The notes: generated from the sequence alone by a model not told the origin. Counted from the stretch's first letter, positions 41,514 to 50,988 are shown. The stretch: 64,000 nt of DNA from M55B174 sp034716235 (GCA_034716235.1 JAYEHH010000019.1:20340-84339), one strand, 5' to 3'. Numbers and translations are program-made.

Positions 41514-42992
41514 ATGACGATAGTAGAAGTAAAAAAGAAACTTGTAAATGGAGAAATAAGCTGTGAAAAGTTAGTTGAAGATTATTTAAATAGGATTAAG
41601 GAAGTTGATGGTGGCGAAAAAGGGATTAATGCGGTGATTACTCTTAATGAAAAAGATGCTAGGGAAAAAGCCGTTGTAGTTGATAAAAAAATTAAAAAAG
41701 GAGATACGCTAGGATTATTAGAGGGTGTTCCCATAGCTATTAAGGATATAATTTGTACCAACAATTTAAAAACCACAGCTGCTTCAAAAATTTTGGATAA
41801 TTTTGTTCCTACTTATGATGCTACCGCAGTTAAGAATTTGAAAAAAGCTGGAGCAATTATTATTGCTAAAACTAATTGTGATGAATTTGCCCATGGAGCT
41901 AGTGGTGAAAATTCAGCTTACGGAGTAACTAGAAACCCTTATGATTTAGATAAAGTTCCTGGTGGAAGCTCTTCTGGGTCGGGAGCGATTGTTGCTTACG
42001 GAGGAGCTACAGCTGCTCTAGGTACTGACACTGGAGGCTCTACCAGACTTCCAGCTAGTTTTCTGGGCCTAGTTGGGTTGAAACCTACTTATGGAAGAGT
42101 TTCTCGGCGAGGACTTATTGCTATGTGTTCCTCTATTGATAGTATTGCTCCTATTACTGAGAATGTTAGTGATGCTGCCATTCTACTTTCCATTATTAGC
42201 AACAAAGATCCGCAAGATTCTACTTCTTCTGGTTTTGCTGGAAAAGATTTCACCCGTGATTTTAATAAAGGCATTAAAGGGTTAAAAATTGCATATCCGA
42301 AAGAGGCTTTATTAGAGGGGCTTGACGAGAAAGTTAAAAAAGTGTTTTTTGAGAATCTGGAGATGTTAAAAGCAGAAGGTGCCAAGATTTCTCCAATTTC
42401 TTTGCCACTTTTTGGTGAACCGGCAGTGGCAGTTTACTATATTATTGTTCCAAGTGAGATTAGTTCTAATTTAGCTAGATTTGATGGCGTTGGTTACGGT
42501 ATGCGAGAAAACTTAGCGAAAGACTTGAAGGATTTTTATAGTAAAACCAGAACAAAATATTTAGGGAAAGAAGTAAAGCGTCGTATAATGTTAGGAAATT
42601 TTTCTCTAAGTGCTGGATATTTTGATGCTTATTACAATAAAGCTCAAAAAGTTAGACGGTTGATAAAAGAAGAAGCTCAAAAAGCCTTTGAAAAGTATGA
42701 TTTAATTGTTACTCCAACTACCACTACTCCTCCCTTTAAGATTGGAGAAAAAGCTGATCCTCTGGCTATGTATTTAGTGGATATTTATTCTGCCTATGCG
42801 AATTTGGCAGGCATTTGCGCAATTTCAGTAAATGGTGGTTGGGTTGACAATAATTCAAAGGCCGAGTCTATTTTCCCAGGCAAGAAGAAACTTCCAATTG
42901 GTTTTCAATTTATGGCAAAACAATGGGATGAAGAAACATTACTTAGGGTAGCTCATCATTTTGAAAAACTGGTTTCCAAAAATAATAAATAA
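41514..42992 (+). CDS. gatA: Asp/Glu-tRNA(Asn/Gln) amidotransferase subunit A
   Basis: 492-aa amidase-signature enzyme that releases ammonia from glutamine for GatB. The Ser-cisSer-Lys triad is visible: Lys in GVPIAIKDII near residue 78, the GGSSSGSGAIVAYGGATAALGTD region with GSTRLPAS carrying the cis-Ser and nucleophile. The C-terminal region (LPIGFQFMAKQWDEETLLRVA) is typical. Downstream is an unrelated membrane protein. Confidence 0.96.
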   Translation: MTIVEVKKKLVNGEISCEKLVEDYLNRIKEVDGGEKGINAVITLNEKDAREKAVVVDKKIKKGDTLGLLEGVPIAIKDIICTNNLKTTAASKILDNFVPTYDATAVKNLKKAGAIIIAKTNCDEFAHGASGENSAYGVTRNPYDLDKVPGGSSSGSGAIVAYGGATAALGTDTGGSTRLPASFLGLVGLKPTYGRVSRRGLIAMCSSIDSIAPITENVSDAAILLSIISNKDPQDSTSSGFAGKDFTRDFNKGIKGLKIAYPKEALLEGLDEKVKKVFFENLEMLKAEGAKISPISLPLFGEPAVAVYYIIVPSEISSNLARFDGVGYGMRENLAKDLKDFYSKTRTKYLGKEVKRRIMLGNFSLSAGYFDAYYNKAQKVRRLIKEEAQKAFEKYDLIVTPTTTTPPFKIGEKADPLAMYLVDIYSAYANLAGICAISVNGGWVDNNSKAESIFPGKKKLPIGFQFMAKQWDEETLLRVAHHFEKLVSKNNK

Positions 42993-43047
42993 ATTAGTAA
43001 TTAATACCAAAAAAGGGTAAAATAAAAAAACCGTTAATTTTTTAGAG

Positions 43048-43581
43048 ATGACTTTTGCAAATTTGTTTAATTTTTTTTCTGAACTTTCTTTGAATTTTAG
43101 ACACTCTTACCAAGGTAAGGTAATTGTCTGGATTCTTCTTATCTATTGTATAATAATGGCAATATGTATTCTAAAACTTTTTTTAAAGCATTCATCTATG
43201 CTAGATTATACGACTCACGGATGTAAAAAGGATAAAAGAATAGAAAAAGAAAAAGAAAAAACGGCCAAACTTCCTATCGGTACTTGGGAAAAAATAAATA
43301 CTAAATTGAATTCAGTAAATCCTAATGATTGGAAAATAGCAGTTATTGAGGCAGATAAGACTTTAGACGAATCTCTTAAAACCGCTGGTATTGCTGGTGG
43401 TACAGAAGGAGAAAGATTAAAAAATATTGTTGGAGCAGATATAGGAGATAATTTGAATAATGTTTGGAATGCTCATAAGATTAGAAATAGTATTGTTCAC
43501 GACTCAGCCTTTGAATTGGCCAATGATGTTGCCAGAAAGACAGTGCGGATTTTAGAAGATGCCAGCAAGGCCGTTCAGTAA
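43048..43581 (+). CDS. Membrane-anchored protein with HEPN-like C-terminus, unknown function
   Basis: 177 aa. A hydrophobic helix near residues 24-45 (VIVWILLIYCIIMAICILKLF) is followed by a Lys-rich segment and a helical cytoplasmic domain. The end (NNVWNAHKIRNSIVHDSAFEL) contains RNSIVH, the R-x4-H pattern of HEPN-type RNA-cleaving or RNA-binding domains, in the right helical setting. HEPN identity is a suggestion only; the pattern is short. It follows gatA by 55 nt. Confidence 0.55.
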   Translation: MTFANLFNFFSELSLNFRHSYQGKVIVWILLIYCIIMAICILKLFLKHSSMLDYTTHGCKKDKRIEKEKEKTAKLPIGTWEKINTKLNSVNPNDWKIAVIEADKTLDESLKTAGIAGGTEGERLKNIVGADIGDNLNNVWNAHKIRNSIVHDSAFELANDVARKTVRILEDASKAVQ

Positions 43582-43582
43582 A

Positions 43583-43726
43583 AAGTTCATAAAGTTCATA
43601 AAGTGATTTATCATTTCAGTCTTCGCGGAAATAATAGAGAAATAAGACAATTCATCATTCAAACCTTACAAACTTTACAAATTTTATAACTTTTCACTTT
43701 ATAACTTTTCACTTTATAACTTTGCC
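43583..43726. repeat. AAGTTCATAAAGTTCATAAAGTG-type and inverse simple repeats
   Basis: AAAGTTCATAAAGTTCATAA at 43583-43605 faces TTATAACTTTTCACTTTATA copies at 43684-43725. The words match the AAAGTTCGTAAAGTT repeats after ruvB (2877-2943). The opposed copies could form a weak hairpin or loop. Confidence 0.55.
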
Positions 43727-43728
43727 AT

Positions 43729-44097
43729 ATGACTCTGCGAACCTATCTCAACTTAATGATAGTGGCAACTCTTTTTGCAGCCACAGCTTGGTTTTTAGTA
43801 GTTTATTATATTGACCCTATGGAGGCGGGAGGCATGGGGCTTGGTTTATTTTATGCAACTTTATTCTTTATGCTTGTAGGAGTTTTTACCGTAGTTGGTT
43901 TTTCTCTAAGAAAATATCTTTTAAACAATGAGCTGCTGTTTACCCTGATTGGACTTTCTTTTCGTCAAGCCGTTTGGATCGCACTTATAATTGTAGGATT
44001 GCTGATAATGCAAGGAGCTAGAATCTTGAATTGGTGGGATGCGACCTTATTAATAATTTCAATTTCTCTCTTAGAGGCTTATTTCTTAACAGAATAA
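43729..44097 (+). CDS. Small four-helix membrane protein, unknown function
   Basis: 122 aa with four hydrophobic segments: LNLMIVATLFAATAWFLVVY, LFYATLFFMLVGVFTVVGFS, AVWIALIIVGLLIMQG and ATLLIISISLLEAYFL. A conserved-looking cytoplasmic loop carries LRKYLLNNELLF and SFRQAVW. Similar small proteins occur in Patescibacterial genomes without assigned function. A terminator follows. Confidence 0.65.
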   Translation: MTLRTYLNLMIVATLFAATAWFLVVYYIDPMEAGGMGLGLFYATLFFMLVGVFTVVGFSLRKYLLNNELLFTLIGLSFRQAVWIALIIVGLLIMQGARILNWWDATLLIISISLLEAYFLTE

Positions 44098-44155
44098 AAC
44101 ATTGCTTTTTATTCTTTTTTGAGCGATAATGAAATAAGAGTTAAATCTACAAGAT

Positions 44156-44179
44156 AAGACACGAGGGTGTCTTGTTTTT
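44156..44179 (+). terminator. Rho-independent terminator
   Basis: AAGACAC, GAGG loop, GTGTCTT, then GTTTTT. It lies between the small membrane protein gene and gyrB, whose start is only 13 nt further on. Confidence 0.65.
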
Positions 44180-44191
44180 AATAGTAAATTT

Positions 44192-46183
44192 ATGGGCAAA
44201 ACTAATAAAAAAGCGGTTGACGAATATTCCGCCAAACAAATTCAAGTTTTAGAAGGTCTTGAACCGGTAAAAAAAAGACCAGGTATGTATATCGGTGGAA
44301 CGGGATCAGAAGGACTTCATCATTTAATTTGGGAAGTTGTTAACAACTCTATTGATGAGGCTATGATTGGGCATTGTAATGATATTATAATAGAACTTCT
44401 TAAAGACAATAGAATAAAGATAACCGATAATGGAAGAGGTATTCCCGTAGAGAAGCATCCCAAAACAAAAAAATCTACTCTGGAAACTATAATGACAACT
44501 TTGCACGCTGGAGGAAAATTTGACAGTAATAGTTACAAGGTTTCTGGTGGACTGCATGGGGTAGGAGTCTCTGTAGTAAATGCTCTTTCTAAATGGACCA
44601 GAGTAGAGGTGAAAAGGGAAGGATTTTTATGGTCTCAAGAATATGTAAAAGGAGAACCTAAGTATCAAGTTAAAAAGGAGAAAAAAATAACAGGGAATGG
44701 GACGGCGATAATTTTTGATGCAGATTCTGATATTTTTCCTGATATTAAATGGAACAAAGGTAAAATTCTAGAATATTTACGTCACCAAGCCTATCTCACT
44801 AAAGGGGTAAAAATAACAGTCATTGATCAAAGAAAAGAATTGCCCATTAAAGACTATAAAGGAAGCAAGTATCAATTTTATTTTGAAGGTGGTATTGTTT
44901 CCTACATTAAACATTTAAATAGAAGCAAGGTTGTTGTTAATGAATCACCAATTTATATTGAGAAACAAGTAGGAGAAGTTTATGTAGAAGTGGCCGCTCA
45001 ATATAATGACGACTTCAAAGAGAATTTTTTTGCTTTTACTAACAATATCTATAACCCTGGTGGCGGAACCCATGTTTCTGGTTTTAGAATGGCTCTCACT
45101 CGCTCCTTAAATGATTATGGTAAAAAACAGGGTTTTATTAAAAAGAAAGAAGAAATGTTTGCCGCTGAAGATCTTCGGGAAGGTCTAGTAGCAGTTATTT
45201 CCGTTAGAATGTCTCAAGCTCCTCAATTTGAGGGGCAAACCAAGGATAAGCTAGGTAACCCCGAGATAAAGGGCATAGTATTTAGTGCAGTGAAAGAAGG
45301 GCTAGGCTACTTTTTAGAAGAAAATCCCACTGAAGCTAAAAAGATTTTTGGAAAATGTGCCCTAGCTGCTAAAGCTAGGCAGGCTGCCAAGGCAGCTCGA
45401 GATACCGTTATTAGAAAGGGAGTTTTAGATGGTTTTGCCTTACCCGGTAAGTTATCCGATTGTTCAAGTAAAAAGGCTGAAGACTGTGAACTATACCTAG
45501 TAGAGGGTGACTCGGCTGGTGGATCGGCCAAACAAGGTAGAGACAGAGAATTTCAAGCCATTCTTCCTTTAAGAGGAAAAATTTTGAATGTAGAGAAAAG
45601 TAGATTAGACAGGATGCTTTCTTCTGAAGAAATTAAAAATTTAATTATTGCTCTTGGTACTGGAATGGGTGATGATTTTAAGCTAGAGAAGTTGCGTTAT
45701 CATCAAATTATCATTATGACCGATGCTGATGTTGATGGAGCACATATTAGAACTCTTATCCTTACTTTATTTTTTAGACATTTCAAAAAACTTATTGAAG
45801 GAGGGCATGTATTTATAGCCCAACCTCCTCTTTATAGAGTCCAGAAAGGAAAGCAGATAAAATATGCTTATAATGACGAGGATAAAGATGAAATTATTGC
45901 AGGACTAGATGTTAATCAGAATGAAATGAAAACAACAAGTAAAAAGAAAAAAGATAAAGAAAAAAAGATTATAGTTTCTCGTTTTAAGGGTTTAGGAGAA
46001 ATGAATCCCGAATTATTGTGGGATACCACAATGGATCCAGAAAATAGAGTTTTGTTAAAGGTAGAGATTGAAGATGCTGAGCAAGCAGATAAAATTTTTA
46101 CTGTTCTTATGGGCAGTGAAGTAGGGCCAAGAAGAAAATTTATTCAATCTTATGCGAAAAGTGTAGATAACTTAGACATTTAA
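44192..46183 (+). CDS. gyrB: DNA gyrase subunit B
   Basis: 663-aa ATPase subunit of DNA gyrase. GHKL domain motifs: EVVNNSIDEAMIGHC, ITDNGRGIPVEKHP near residue 70, and the GGLHGVGVSVVNALS loop; transducer region with QTKDKLGNPEI; TOPRIM domain with YLVEGDSAGGSAKQGRDREF near 430, then MTDADVDGAHIRTL. The C-terminal FKGLGEMNPELLWDTTMDP is present. gyrA is not in the window. The position ~30 kb from dnaA is common in small genomes. Confidence 0.97.
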   Translation: MGKTNKKAVDEYSAKQIQVLEGLEPVKKRPGMYIGGTGSEGLHHLIWEVVNNSIDEAMIGHCNDIIIELLKDNRIKITDNGRGIPVEKHPKTKKSTLETIMTTLHAGGKFDSNSYKVSGGLHGVGVSVVNALSKWTRVEVKREGFLWSQEYVKGEPKYQVKKEKKITGNGTAIIFDADSDIFPDIKWNKGKILEYLRHQAYLTKGVKITVIDQRKELPIKDYKGSKYQFYFEGGIVSYIKHLNRSKVVVNESPIYIEKQVGEVYVEVAAQYNDDFKENFFAFTNNIYNPGGGTHVSGFRMALTRSLNDYGKKQGFIKKKEEMFAAEDLREGLVAVISVRMSQAPQFEGQTKDKLGNPEIKGIVFSAVKEGLGYFLEENPTEAKKIFGKCALAAKARQAAKAARDTVIRKGVLDGFALPGKLSDCSSKKAEDCELYLVEGDSAGGSAKQGRDREFQAILPLRGKILNVEKSRLDRMLSSEEIKNLIIALGTGMGDDFKLEKLRYHQIIIMTDADVDGAHIRTLILTLFFRHFKKLIEGGHVFIAQPPLYRVQKGKQIKYAYNDEDKDEIIAGLDVNQNEMKTTSKKKKDKEKKIIVSRFKGLGEMNPELLWDTTMDPENRVLLKVEIEDAEQADKIFTVLMGSEVGPRRKFIQSYAKSVDNLDI

Positions 46184-46191
46184 ACTTAAAT

Positions 46192-47202
46192 TTATCTTTT
46201 CACCAACTGCCGAACTTTACTATAAAGAGAATACTTATTTTCTTGAATTGGTATTTCGTAAGTTGGATGAAACTCCGCGATGTTTCCTCCAAAACCCATT
46301 TTAAATCTGGTTACTCCGGGCCATTTTTTTTCGTCTATTCCCCAAAAATCATAATAATCAAAGCCTTGCTTTTTAGCGTCAAGGATAGCTTGCCATTGAA
46401 GAAGATGGGGAGCCATTAAATTTCGGTGCTGATTTGAAGATGCTCCATGAAGATAGGTGGCAACGCCCTGATTGAAGATTATTAAATTTGAAGCCAAGGG
46501 TTCCCCTTGATAAAAGGCAGTATAAATTTTTAGAAAACCACTTTTCTGCAGGCTAGCTATCATTGTTCGATAGTATTTTTCAGGGTAAATAACAAATCCA
46601 TCTCTAACTCCAGTATCTTTAGTTAATTTTAGAAAAGCATCTATTGCCTCTGGAGAATTTGCCTGCTTAATTAAAATATTCTTCTTGCTCGCTAATCTTA
46701 TATTATACCTGGTCTTAGCTTTCATATTTGCTAATAATTCTTCGGGATCTTTTTTGAGAGATAAATATAAAGTTTTTTCTGGTTGTTTTGTTTTAGCTTG
46801 AGAAAGTTTTAATCCAGCTAATATGCAGAAATGATTTTCTAGTAAAGGTGGATTAAAACGTAAAAAGAAACAACCAGACTTCTTGCAAGAATCACCTAAT
46901 ATTTTGAAAATTTGATTTAGCTCATCTGTTTTTAATTTTTTATAGTCCAACTCCGGTCCGAAAGGGCAATAAGCATAAGAAAAAAAAGGTAACATTTTTT
47001 TTAAAACTAAAGTAGCCCTGCCAATAATTTTTTTATTTTTATCTTTAATAATAAACCTAGTTATTTTGTTGCCGGTTTTTTTAATGAATTCTCCCCATTC
47101 CCAAGATTGGAGAAACTTTCCTTCCATAAAAACAGAGCTGGAAAAATCCAGCTGATTGTAAACTTTTTTTTGAGTTACTTCTTCAACGGAAAACATAATC
47201 AT
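46192..47202 (-). CDS. FemAB-type peptidoglycan bridge-forming aminoacyltransferase
   Basis: 336 aa with two GNAT-like halves. Key segments: FLQSWEWGEFIKKTG near the start, FFLRFNPPL, TLYLSLKKDPEELLANMKAKTRYNIRLASKK (the classical Fem region), and HGASSNQHRNLMAPHLLQWQ with FDYYDFWGIDE. Fem enzymes transfer amino acids from aminoacyl-tRNA to lipid II. The family is clear; which residue is added is not. It is convergent with gyrB, 8 nt apart. Confidence 0.92.
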   Translation of the reverse strand: MIMFSVEEVTQKKVYNQLDFSSSVFMEGKFLQSWEWGEFIKKTGNKITRFIIKDKNKKIIGRATLVLKKMLPFFSYAYCPFGPELDYKKLKTDELNQIFKILGDSCKKSGCFFLRFNPPLLENHFCILAGLKLSQAKTKQPEKTLYLSLKKDPEELLANMKAKTRYNIRLASKKNILIKQANSPEAIDAFLKLTKDTGVRDGFVIYPEKYYRTMIASLQKSGFLKIYTAFYQGEPLASNLIIFNQGVATYLHGASSNQHRNLMAPHLLQWQAILDAKKQGFDYYDFWGIDEKKWPGVTRFKMGFGGNIAEFHPTYEIPIQENKYSLYSKVRQLVKR

Positions 47203-47217
47203 TATTAATAAAACCTG

Positions 47218-47679
47218 TTAAGAAAATAATTTAAAAATTTGAATAAAGATAAGAGATCCGATAATACCCAATACTGCTCCTGAAATAGCCTCACTGATAG
47301 TGTGTCCTACTCGCTCTTTTAAGCGAGGATAATCCTTTTTGCCGTAATCTTTGACAAGACGGTTGATGGCTTTACCATAAGTGCCAATGTAGGCTCGTAA
47401 TTTAATAGCATCATAAACTATAAGCGTTCCCATGGTAAAAGCTATGGCAAAGATTGGGGAATCAATTCCTTGATAATAACCAGCCGTGAATATCATAGCG
47501 GTTACACAGGCAGTATGAGAACTTGGCATGTGACCATACTCAAAAAGATATTTCCAATCAAGACCGTGTCTAAAAGAATGAACAACAAACTTAATAATTT
47601 GAGCTGAGATCCAAAGAAAAAATGGAATAGCCACCATGGCCCATTTTTCAGGATTAGAAAAGATTGTTTCACTAATCAT
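47218..47679 (-). CDS. Divergent PAP2 family phosphatase-like membrane protein (DUF212/YuiD)
   Basis: 153 aa with about four hydrophobic segments. The FEYGHMPSSHTACVTAM segment carries the phosphatase-like PSSH motif, followed by YDAIKLRAYIGTYGKAIN and RVGHTISEAISGAVLGIIGS. Proteins of this family are thought to act on lipid pyrophosphates in the membrane. It precedes the FemAB gene, 15 nt apart, so the pair may work together on cell-wall precursors. Confidence 0.9.
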   Translation of the reverse strand: MISETIFSNPEKWAMVAIPFFLWISAQIIKFVVHSFRHGLDWKYLFEYGHMPSSHTACVTAMIFTAGYYQGIDSPIFAIAFTMGTLIVYDAIKLRAYIGTYGKAINRLVKDYGKKDYPRLKERVGHTISEAISGAVLGIIGSLIFIQIFKLFS

Positions 47680-47881
47680 GTAACTTACTTAGTTATTATT
47701 TTAGAAACTTTATTGATGGCATTTAATAGTTTACTAGAAAATACGAAAAACGGAAAGGGTAAATTATATAAATATTATTTTAGGAATAAGTTCTGGTCTA
47801 AAGATTTGCCTTGAATTTTTATTAATGTATAATAAAAAAAGATATCGGTTAGTTATTCTTGCTAATTTTTAATATTAAAAT

Positions 47882-48433
47882 ATGACCTTAAGTATAATAC
47901 TGGTCCTAGTGCTTGTCATAGGAGGTTTTCTTGTCGGTATTTATAATGGATTAGTTAAACTTAAAAATAAAGTAGAGGAAGCTTGGTCCGATATTGATGT
48001 CCAGTTAAAGAGAAGATATAATTTAATTCCTAATCTTCTAGAGACAGTTAAGGGGTATGCTACCCATGAGAAATCTGTTTTCAAGGAAGTTACCGAGGCT
48101 AGATCCCAAGCCATGCAAGCTTCTACTCCAGCCGATAGAGCTAAAGCAGAAAATGGTTTACAGGGAGCTTTGAAATCTCTTTTTGCTGTAGCAGAAAGTT
48201 ATCCAGAACTTAAAGCCAATGAAAACTTTCTTGATTTGCAGAAACAATTAGCAGAAACAGAGGACAAAATTCAAAACTCTAGGAGGTATTACAACGGCAA
48301 TGTTAGAGATTTCAACACTAAGATTCAGATATTTCCCAATAACCTTGTATCTCCAATGTTTGGTTTTAAAAAATATGATTTCTTTGAAATAGCCAATGCT
48401 AAAGAAAGAGAAAATGTTAAAGTTAAATTTTAG
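47882..48433 (+). CDS. lemA: LemA family protein
   Basis: 183 aa: one N-terminal membrane helix (IILVLVLVIGGFLVGIYNGL) and a helical outer domain starting LKNKVEEAWSDIDVQLKRRY, then NLIPNLLETVKGYATHE and NENFLDLQKQLAETEDKIQNSRRYYNG, all diagnostic. The function of LemA is unclear. It is followed by a small membrane protein 35 nt downstream and a terminator. Confidence 0.95.
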   Translation: MTLSIILVLVLVIGGFLVGIYNGLVKLKNKVEEAWSDIDVQLKRRYNLIPNLLETVKGYATHEKSVFKEVTEARSQAMQASTPADRAKAENGLQGALKSLFAVAESYPELKANENFLDLQKQLAETEDKIQNSRRYYNGNVRDFNTKIQIFPNNLVSPMFGFKKYDFFEIANAKERENVKVKF

Positions 48434-48468
48434 ATGTTAAATTTAAATAAATTAATAAATAAACTAAT

Positions 48469-48870
48469 ATGAACGAAGCAAACAATACAGGTAGTCAGCA
48501 AGCTGGACAACAATCACCAGGGAAAGTTCCTTCACCAGGGAAAGCTCCTGCGGGAGGTCCAACAAGTGGCGGCAAGAATGATATTGAAGAGAACAAACTC
48601 TTCGGAGTTCTTGGTTACCTAGGAATTCTTTTCTTGATTCCTCTGTTGGCCAAAAAGGAAAGTCCCTTTGCTCAATTTCACGCAAAACAGGGAATGGTGC
48701 TTTTCATTGTTGGGTTTGTGGGTAGTTTTATTATTTGGATTCCACTGGTTGGTTGGGCGATAGGAATTTTCTTGTTAGTTTTGATGATTATGGGGATTGT
48801 TAATGCTTTGAATGGTAAAACAAAAGAACTTCCATTGATTGGAGGCTTTGCCAAAAAGATCAATTTTTAA
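48469..48870 (+). CDS. Small membrane protein, DUF4870/Tic20-like
   Basis: 133 aa. A ~40-residue Gly-, Pro-, Gln-rich start precedes NKLFGVLGYLGILFLIPLLAKKESP, the FAQFHAKQGMVLFIVGFVGS segment and a final LMIMGIVNALNGKTKELPLI, the usual DUF4870 layout of three helices. It shares a transcript with lemA and ends before a strong terminator. Confidence 0.82.
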   Translation: MNEANNTGSQQAGQQSPGKVPSPGKAPAGGPTSGGKNDIEENKLFGVLGYLGILFLIPLLAKKESPFAQFHAKQGMVLFIVGFVGSFIIWIPLVGWAIGIFLLVLMIMGIVNALNGKTKELPLIGGFAKKINF

Positions 48871-48884
48871 TTATTTCTTTTATA

Positions 48885-48914
48885 AAAACTCCTGTTAAAA
48901 CAGGGGTTTTTTGT
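48885..48914 (+). terminator. Rho-independent terminator
   Basis: AAAACTCCTGTT pairs with AACAGGGGTTTT (one G-U) and is followed by TTTTTTG. It closes the lemA-DUF4870 unit. Confidence 0.8.
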
Positions 48915-49007
48915 TTTTAGAAAAAAGGAGTATAATAAAACTAACTAAAATTATTAAAGTCATTAAGGTGGTTTTTGAATCTATATTTTATTTTTGAATT
49001 TGATTAA

Positions 49008-50375
49008 GTGCAAACAAAAATTGTCTGTACCATAGGTCCAGCATCTAAAAGTAAAACAAAATTAAAGAAAATAATTGAAGCCGGAATGACCGTAGCTAGA
49101 GTTAATTTTTCTCATGGAAGTCAGAAAAGTAATGGTAAATTGATTGATAATATTCGTTTGGCTGTCAGTGCAAATAAAAAGAATGTAGGAATAATGGCAG
49201 ATCTTCAAGGGCCGAGAATTAGAATTTTAAATGTAAAACAATCTGTTTCGATTAAAGAAGGTGGAATTATATTCCTACGAGAGGGCTATGCAGGAGAGCC
49301 AGAAAAGAAAAATAAATTGAATATTGGAATTGATAAAACTGGTTTGCTGAAATATTTAAAGAAGAAAGATTCCATCTATATTGACAATGGAATGATGGAG
49401 TTATTAGTAATTTCCAGAGGAAAAGGATGGGCTAAATGTAAAGTTTTAGTGGGTGGAGAAATAAAATCCAGAAAGGGAGTAAATATTCCTAGAATTTCTT
49501 CAAAATTAGGAGCACTTACCGTTAATGATAAAAAAAATCTTAAATTTGCTCTTGGGAAAAATGTGGATTTTATAGCTATGTCTTTTGTTAAGACTTCTCG
49601 GGATATTATTAGACTGGCTAAAATTATAAAAAAGATGTTGCCGGGAATTGATTCTCGTCGGTTTCCAATGATTATAGCTAAAATAGAGACTCAAGCGGCG
49701 ATTGCTAATTTCGATAGTATTTTAAAGGTTGTGGATGGTGTTATGATCGCTCGAGGAGATTTAGCGATAGAACTACCATTAGAACAAATTCCCGTTCTTC
49801 AAAAGGAGATGATTGGAAAGTGTTTACATAATGCTAAGCCAGTTATTGTAGCTACTCAGATGCTAGAATCTATGATGGAGAATCCTCGTCCAACGAGAGC
49901 AGAAATTACTGATGTTGCTAACGCGGTTATTGATCATACCGATGCCTTAATGCTCTCTGGTGAAACTGCTATGGGTAAATATCCAGTTAAAACGGTACGA
50001 ATCATGTCTAAAATTATTCGTTATACTGAAGCTGGTCCCTACGATGACATGGATTATAATAAAATTTTCATTAGAGAGTTGATACCGATGGCTTTTATTG
50101 CTCAAACGGCAGTAGCCTTGGCTGGTCAAACGAATATGAATAATATTATTGTTCGCAACGCTCCTTTGGCAGTAGTTTATAAAGTCTCTCGTTTTCGACC
50201 AGAAATTAATATTTGGTATCTTACTAAAAGTAAATATATTGCCAGAAAAGTTAGTTTAGTGTGGGGAGTTCAAGCCATTAGTAGCTTGAAAAATATTAAA
50301 GGGGGTTATATTTTAATTAATGGAGTCCCTGCAGAGAACGGAAAGATAGAGTACAATATAGAAGAGGGGAAGTAG
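49008..50375 (+). CDS. pyk: Pyruvate kinase
   Basis: 455 aa; GTG start at 49008 gives the conserved N-terminus TKIVCTIGPASKSKTKLKK. Other motifs: MTVARVNFSHGS, MADLQGPRIRI, the active-site IIAKIETQAAIANFDSIL, VMIARGDLAIELPLEQIP and TQMLESMMENPRPTRAE. It makes ATP and pyruvate from phosphoenolpyruvate, the last step of glycolysis. The C-terminal allosteric domain is present but short. Single gene after the terminator of the lemA unit. Confidence 0.96.
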   Translation: MQTKIVCTIGPASKSKTKLKKIIEAGMTVARVNFSHGSQKSNGKLIDNIRLAVSANKKNVGIMADLQGPRIRILNVKQSVSIKEGGIIFLREGYAGEPEKKNKLNIGIDKTGLLKYLKKKDSIYIDNGMMELLVISRGKGWAKCKVLVGGEIKSRKGVNIPRISSKLGALTVNDKKNLKFALGKNVDFIAMSFVKTSRDIIRLAKIIKKMLPGIDSRRFPMIIAKIETQAAIANFDSILKVVDGVMIARGDLAIELPLEQIPVLQKEMIGKCLHNAKPVIVATQMLESMMENPRPTRAEITDVANAVIDHTDALMLSGETAMGKYPVKTVRIMSKIIRYTEAGPYDDMDYNKIFIRELIPMAFIAQTAVALAGQTNMNNIIVRNAPLAVVYKVSRFRPEINIWYLTKSKYIARKVSLVWGVQAISSLKNIKGGYILINGVPAENGKIEYNIEEGK

Positions 50376-50404
50376 TGCATCGCATTCGGAAAACTCGGAA
50401 TTAA

Positions 50405-50456
50405 GCTGGGATTACAGTCGCTCAAAGATTGCGTGTCACCATTAGACCATATCCCG
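50405..50456 (-). pseudogene. Degenerate tRNA-like sequence, possibly a tRNA-Gln remnant
   Basis: On the minus strand GGGATATGGTCTAATGGTGA resembles the acceptor and D arm of tRNA-Gln, followed by CGCAATCTTTGAGCG, in which the anticodon stem is two bases short and CTTTGA resembles a UUG loop. No proper T arm or 3' acceptor strand follows; instead ATCCC close behind can pair with the 5' GGGAT. A functional tRNA is therefore unlikely. Confidence 0.35.
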
Positions 50457-50475
50457 TAGATTTAAATTTAATAGA

Positions 50476-50988
50476 TTAAATCTTAGTAGCATCAAAGGAA
50501 ACCGTTAATTGTGATTTTCTACTTCTCATTTGCCGAGTTTTAATGCCGGCTTTTTTAAATAGGAGCTTAGAAGCTTTAACAATATCTGTATTTGCATATT
50601 TATCAGATAAATAAATTACTTCTTTAATCCCTGATTGAATAATAGCTTTGGCGCATTCATTGCAGGGATGCAAAGGTACATAAATTTTACAATTTTCTAA
50701 ATTACGACCAACACTATTTAAAATGGCATTCAGTTCTGCATGAGCAACATAAGGATATTTAGTTTCTAGAAATTTTCCTTTTCTGGCCCAAGGAAAATCA
50801 TCATCGGAACAACCTTTTGGCATGCCGTTATAACCAATCCCTACAATTTTATTGTGTTTATTAGCGATGCAAGCGCCTAATTGCGTGTTAGGATCTTTAC
50901 TCCTAAAGGCGGAAAACAAGGCAATCCCCATAAAATATTCATCCCAAGAAATATAACCCTTGCGTTTTGTGGTTTTTGGCATTGTCAT
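50476..50988 (-). CDS. comEB: Deoxycytidylate (dCMP) deaminase
   Basis: 170-aa zinc enzyme converting dCMP to dUMP. Zinc and catalytic motif HAELNAIL near residue 88 and PLHPCNECAKAII near 116. The N-terminal SWDEYFMGIALFSAFRSKDPNTQLGACI is typical. It is the downstream neighbour of thyX, which uses dUMP, so the two genes supply dTMP together. The product of some orthologues is called ComEB after its position in the comE operon. Confidence 0.93.
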   Translation of the reverse strand: MTMPKTTKRKGYISWDEYFMGIALFSAFRSKDPNTQLGACIANKHNKIVGIGYNGMPKGCSDDDFPWARKGKFLETKYPYVAHAELNAILNSVGRNLENCKIYVPLHPCNECAKAIIQSGIKEVIYLSDKYANTDIVKASKLLFKKAGIKTRQMRSRKSQLTVSFDATKI

